Source of the DNA: a virus
Strand: one strand, 5' to 3'
Virus record (IMG/VR): IMGVR_UViG_3300027708_000287
Coordinates: 1 to 24,523 of that record
DNA: 24,523 nt
The notes beneath the pieces are model-generated. The model saw only the letters and a list, made by a program, of their open reading frames with translations. It ran no database searches and was not told where the DNA came from. Every line of letters begins with the position of its first letter. Position 1 is the first letter of the stretch. The position numbers and the translations under genes were made by a program. This document shows, piece by piece, positions 22,550-24,523 of this stretch.

Positions 22550-23563
22550 TTAATAACCTTGTTCTATCTTAGCTCTATCAACAAGCACAGTTTCTTTGAA
22601 GCTCAAGTCCATTGTAGTTTGTGTTGGTTGTCCATCTTTATATGATGACCATCCGTTTGGTGCATAATTTACAGTCACATTTTGTAATACACAATCTGTT
22701 AACTTGTTGATGTTTGGATTTACTCTACCATCTTTTCTGAAAGATAAATTAAAAACACCAGGCGGTGTATAGAAGAAACCCGCAGCACCTGTAACAATAG
22801 TTGGTGCAGCATATGACCTGAATAGTTTAATTATTTTCTGAACCTGTTCTGCTTCACGGGAAGATTTTGGTGAAAATGTAAAAGACATTTCAAATGTTCT
22901 AAAATCTATACCTTGAAATAAGACCTGTGATTGTGGATTAAAAGCATAACCCATTTTGTTTAATGCTAACTTTGCCGCCGGATTATTCATCACACTTTGC
23001 ACAAATCCAGGAACCTTTCCGAGTATTCCAGGCAAAGAAGAGGCCGCACCCATTATTGTTTCTTCATTATAATCGGCAGCATACTGGAAACTCAAAGAAT
23101 CTGGCATATACAAGGACACAACTGCTTTCAATTCTTTCTGTACACTCATCAACTCAGCTGCTGTTGTTCCAAAAGCGTTACCGTTCAAAAGACTTGTTAC
23201 ACCATTTTTAACATCAGTGCCTAATTGAGTGAGTGCTGCTTCTGATTGAGCATCAGTCATAGCATTGAGTTCTTTTACTTTATTACGTACAGCAGTTCCT
23301 ACTTCTGTTGCAGTTTTAACTGAATAGTCTATAACATCTTGTATGGATTTAGATTTTGGTTGAGATATTTCAAAAACAATAGCATGACCTTTACCCACAG
23401 AATTCAAATCTGCCGGATATTGTATAGAATTATAGTTATATATGGATTGAAATAATGATCCTAGGGGTCCACTAGCAAAATCTGATGCTGATTTTGCGGC
23501 ATCGCTTTGTATGTCCGATCCGTTTACATAATTAACCGATTGTGGGTCGTTTGGTTCTGCCAT
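22550..23563 (-). CDS. gp48: gp48-like baseplate tail-tube cap protein
   Basis: A 337-residue protein (T4 gp48 is 364). The conserved C-terminal half has SLYMPDSLSFQYAADYNEET near residue 155, then FQGIDFRTFEMSFTFSPKSS near 215, EAEQVQKIIKLFRSYAAP, YTPPGVFNLSFRKDGR and VNYAPNGWSSYKDGQPTQTT. This is the pattern of gp48/gp54, which cap the hub and nucleate tube polymerisation. The N-terminal 150 residues are more variable and helical (VIDYSVKTATEVGTAVRNKV). It is the first gene of the leftward set, divergent from gp4, with a CATAAATA box 30 bases upstream. gp54 is an alternative because the two are related. No second copy is present in the window, so I cannot exclude that this protein serves both roles. 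Confidence 0.85.
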   Translation of the reverse strand: MAEPNDPQSVNYVNGSDIQSDAAKSASDFASGPLGSLFQSIYNYNSIQYPADLNSVGKGHAIVFEISQPKSKSIQDVIDYSVKTATEVGTAVRNKVKELNAMTDAQSEAALTQLGTDVKNGVTSLLNGNAFGTTAAELMSVQKELKAVVSLYMPDSLSFQYAADYNEETIMGAASSLPGILGKVPGFVQSVMNNPAAKLALNKMGYAFNPQSQVLFQGIDFRTFEMSFTFSPKSSREAEQVQKIIKLFRSYAAPTIVTGAAGFFYTPPGVFNLSFRKDGRVNPNINKLTDCVLQNVTVNYAPNGWSSYKDGQPTQTTMDLSFKETVLVDRAKIEQGY

Positions 23564-23593
23564 GTTCTGTCTTTATGAAGAAGTTATATATAC

Positions 23594-23601
23594 TATTTAT
23601 G
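23594..23601 (-). promoter_or_regulatory. Late promoter candidate for the leftward baseplate set
   Basis: On the leftward strand the octamer CATAAATA matches the T4-family late promoter form NATAAATA. It ends 30 bases before the gp48 start, leaving room for a leader of about 25 bases that includes the weak AAAGA site. It is the only such box in the window with normal spacing to a gene and lies at the head of the whole leftward set. Its first three bases are the complement of the gp4 start codon. Confidence 0.6.
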
Positions 23602-24033
23602 GCGTATTCAGGAACATTTAGACCTACAAATCCTCACAAATATGTTGGGGACCATACAAAAATCATATACCGCTCTTCATGGGAATGTAGAGTGATGAAC
23701 TGGCTCGACAAAAATCCAAACATTATATCTTGGGCTTCAGAAGAGGTAATCATTCCTTACAGGTCTCCAGTAGATGGTAGAATGCACAGATATTTTCCTG
23801 ATTTTGTAGTTAAATCCCGTGGAAAAGATGGTTCAACTAAAACTATGATGATTGAGGTCAAGCCAAAGAAACAAACTATGGAACCAGAAAAAAAGAAACG
23901 AGTTACCAAACAATACATCAACGAGGTGGTTACATGGGGTGTCAATCAATCTAAATGGAAAGCTGCCACAGAATACTGCCTTGACCGTGGTTGGCAGTTC
24001 ATGTTAATGACAGAAGACCATCTAGGCCTCTAA
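23599..24033 (+). CDS. gp4: gp4 head completion protein (PD-(D/E)XK type)
   Basis: A 144-residue protein (T4 gp4 is 150) required in T4 for finishing DNA-filled heads before tail attachment. I chose ATG 23599 because gp4 relatives begin with a MxYSGxFRP-type sequence. In-frame ATGs at 23542 and 23575 exist, but the former would lie inside the gp48 start region. Conserved blocks are KIIYRSSWECRVMNWLDKNP, ISWASEEVIIPYRSPVDG, MHRYFPDFVV, MMIEVKPKKQT and QSKWKAATEYCLDRGWQF. Pro67-Asp68 and Glu86-Val-Lys88 form a PD-(D/E)XK nuclease signature like that of TnsA-type enzymes, with Glu29 as a possible further ligand. Nuclease activity is inferred from the motif. It reads away from the baseplate set and is followed 11 bases later by the next gene. 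Confidence 0.92.
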   Translation: MAYSGTFRPTNPHKYVGDHTKIIYRSSWECRVMNWLDKNPNIISWASEEVIIPYRSPVDGRMHRYFPDFVVKSRGKDGSTKTMMIEVKPKKQTMEPEKKKRVTKQYINEVVTWGVNQSKWKAATEYCLDRGWQFMLMTEDHLGL

Positions 24034-24044
24034 CTAAATAGTCC

Positions 24045-24523
24045 ATGACAATAAGACCTTCAATACTCACTACATTATCCGAACAAAAAGCCGAACTCAG
24101 CTATCAAACAAATAGTCGAGAGTCTTACAAATGGCTCATGCAGAAGATTGGTAACTTGAGAAATCCAACAGTATCATCTGCCTTGATGACTAAAGAGAAA
24201 CATCGCTATGTAAGACCAAGCGACCGACAAAAGTTTTTGATGGGTGGTTTATACTTTTTTGTGTATGATCCAAAAGGTAAGGCAGAATTGCCGTATTATG
24301 ACAGATTTCCATTGGTTATACCACTTAAACGAACACCTGATGGTTTTATAGGCCTTAACCTACATTACTTACCACTTAGATATCGTATCAATTTCCTCAA
24401 AAAATTGTTACCACTTGCTATCTATAATGACGAGGATGAGATTAAGAGAATCCGAATCACTTATCCGATACTGGATGCGTCATCCAAGTACAAGGAATTT
24501 AGGCCTTGTATCAAACAGTACCT
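24045..24523 (+). CDS. Conserved phage protein of unknown function (partial at window end)
   Basis: The frame opens at ATG 24045, the first start after an in-frame TAG at 24039, and stays open to the window edge, giving 159 visible residues. It starts MTIRPSILTTLSEQKAELSY. It contains KFLMGGLYFFVYDPKGKAEL, PYYDRFPLVIPLKRTPDG, FIGLNLHYLPLRYRINFLKK and KRIRITYPILDASSKY. The YYDxFPLVIPL/GLNLHYLP pattern is one I recall from T4-like marine phages near gp4, but I cannot assign a function. Because it follows gp4 by 11 bases on the same strand, a DNA-packaging or head-finishing role such as that of T4 gp2 is possible but not supported by sequence. No clear Shine-Dalgarno is seen. Confidence 0.75.
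   Translation, partial: MTIRPSILTTLSEQKAELSYQTNSRESYKWLMQKIGNLRNPTVSSALMTKEKHRYVRPSDRQKFLMGGLYFFVYDPKGKAELPYYDRFPLVIPLKRTPDGFIGLNLHYLPLRYRINFLKKLLPLAIYNDEDEIKRIRITYPILDASSKYKEFRPCIKQY

Noticed and set aside
23542-23598. Longer gp4 with an N-terminal extension (starts at 23542 or 23575)
   Set aside because: The extension (MGRLVLPCSVF or MKKLYILF) is unlike gp4 N-termini and overlaps the control region and, for the first, the gp48 start. The MAYSGTFRP start fits the family.
24034-24040. CTAAATA, similar to a late promoter, before the last rightward gene
   Set aside because: It lacks the full NATAAATA octamer and ends only four bases before the ATG. The gene is more simply co-transcribed with gp4.

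Overview
The window is an AT-rich, tightly packed piece of a T4-like contractile-tailed phage (myovirus) genome. It carries the baseplate and tail-fibre block and the edge of a head-completion block. Several proteins are recognisable by sequence as T4-type gp4, gp48, gp53, gp27, gp5, gp25, gp6 and gp8. The variants (a very large DUF4815-type protein, an added GxGY repeat module, a gp5 without lysozyme, many QAN/TANT repeats) fit the marine T4-like phages that infect cyanobacteria or SAR11-type bacteria better than the enteric ones. The host cannot be fixed from this window: I see no host-derived metabolic gene, tRNA, integrase, insertion sequence or CRISPR array.

Layout. At the right end, two genes read rightwards: gp4 (23599-24033) and a conserved gene of unknown function that runs off the end (24045-24523). 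From 23563 down to 1 everything reads leftwards, apparently as one long co-oriented set of 14 complete or partial genes. Neighbours overlap by a few bases or lie within about 20 bases of each other, and no gene-free stretch exceeds about 40 bases. The leftward order is: gp48 tube cap, gp53 wedge, gp27-like hub, gp5-like OB-fold hub protein, separate gp5C-like spike tip, unknown 270-residue protein, gp25 wedge/sheath initiator, gp6 wedge, a protein in the gp7 position, a fibre-like protein, gp8 wedge, the 2103-residue DUF4815 protein, a 73-residue coiled-coil protein, a 926-residue fibre with a self-cleaving S74 chaperone domain, and the start of another fibre-like protein.

How the parts work together. 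gp48, gp27 and the gp5 pair would form the central hub and membrane-piercing spike. gp53, gp25, gp6, the gp7-position protein and gp8 would form the wedges around it. The DUF4815 protein and the fibre-like products would form the periphery and receptor-binding apparatus. gp4 acts in head completion before tail joining.

The main points for a second look are: a gp5 encoded as two separate genes with a helical region where T4 has lysozyme; a GxGY/GxGAxA beta-repeat module found inside four different baseplate proteins; a TITAYNG-type module present twice in the 2103-residue protein; a recent 81-bp tandem duplication in the fibre gene; and a late-promoter-like CATAAATA box squeezed into a 35-base divergent intergenic region.
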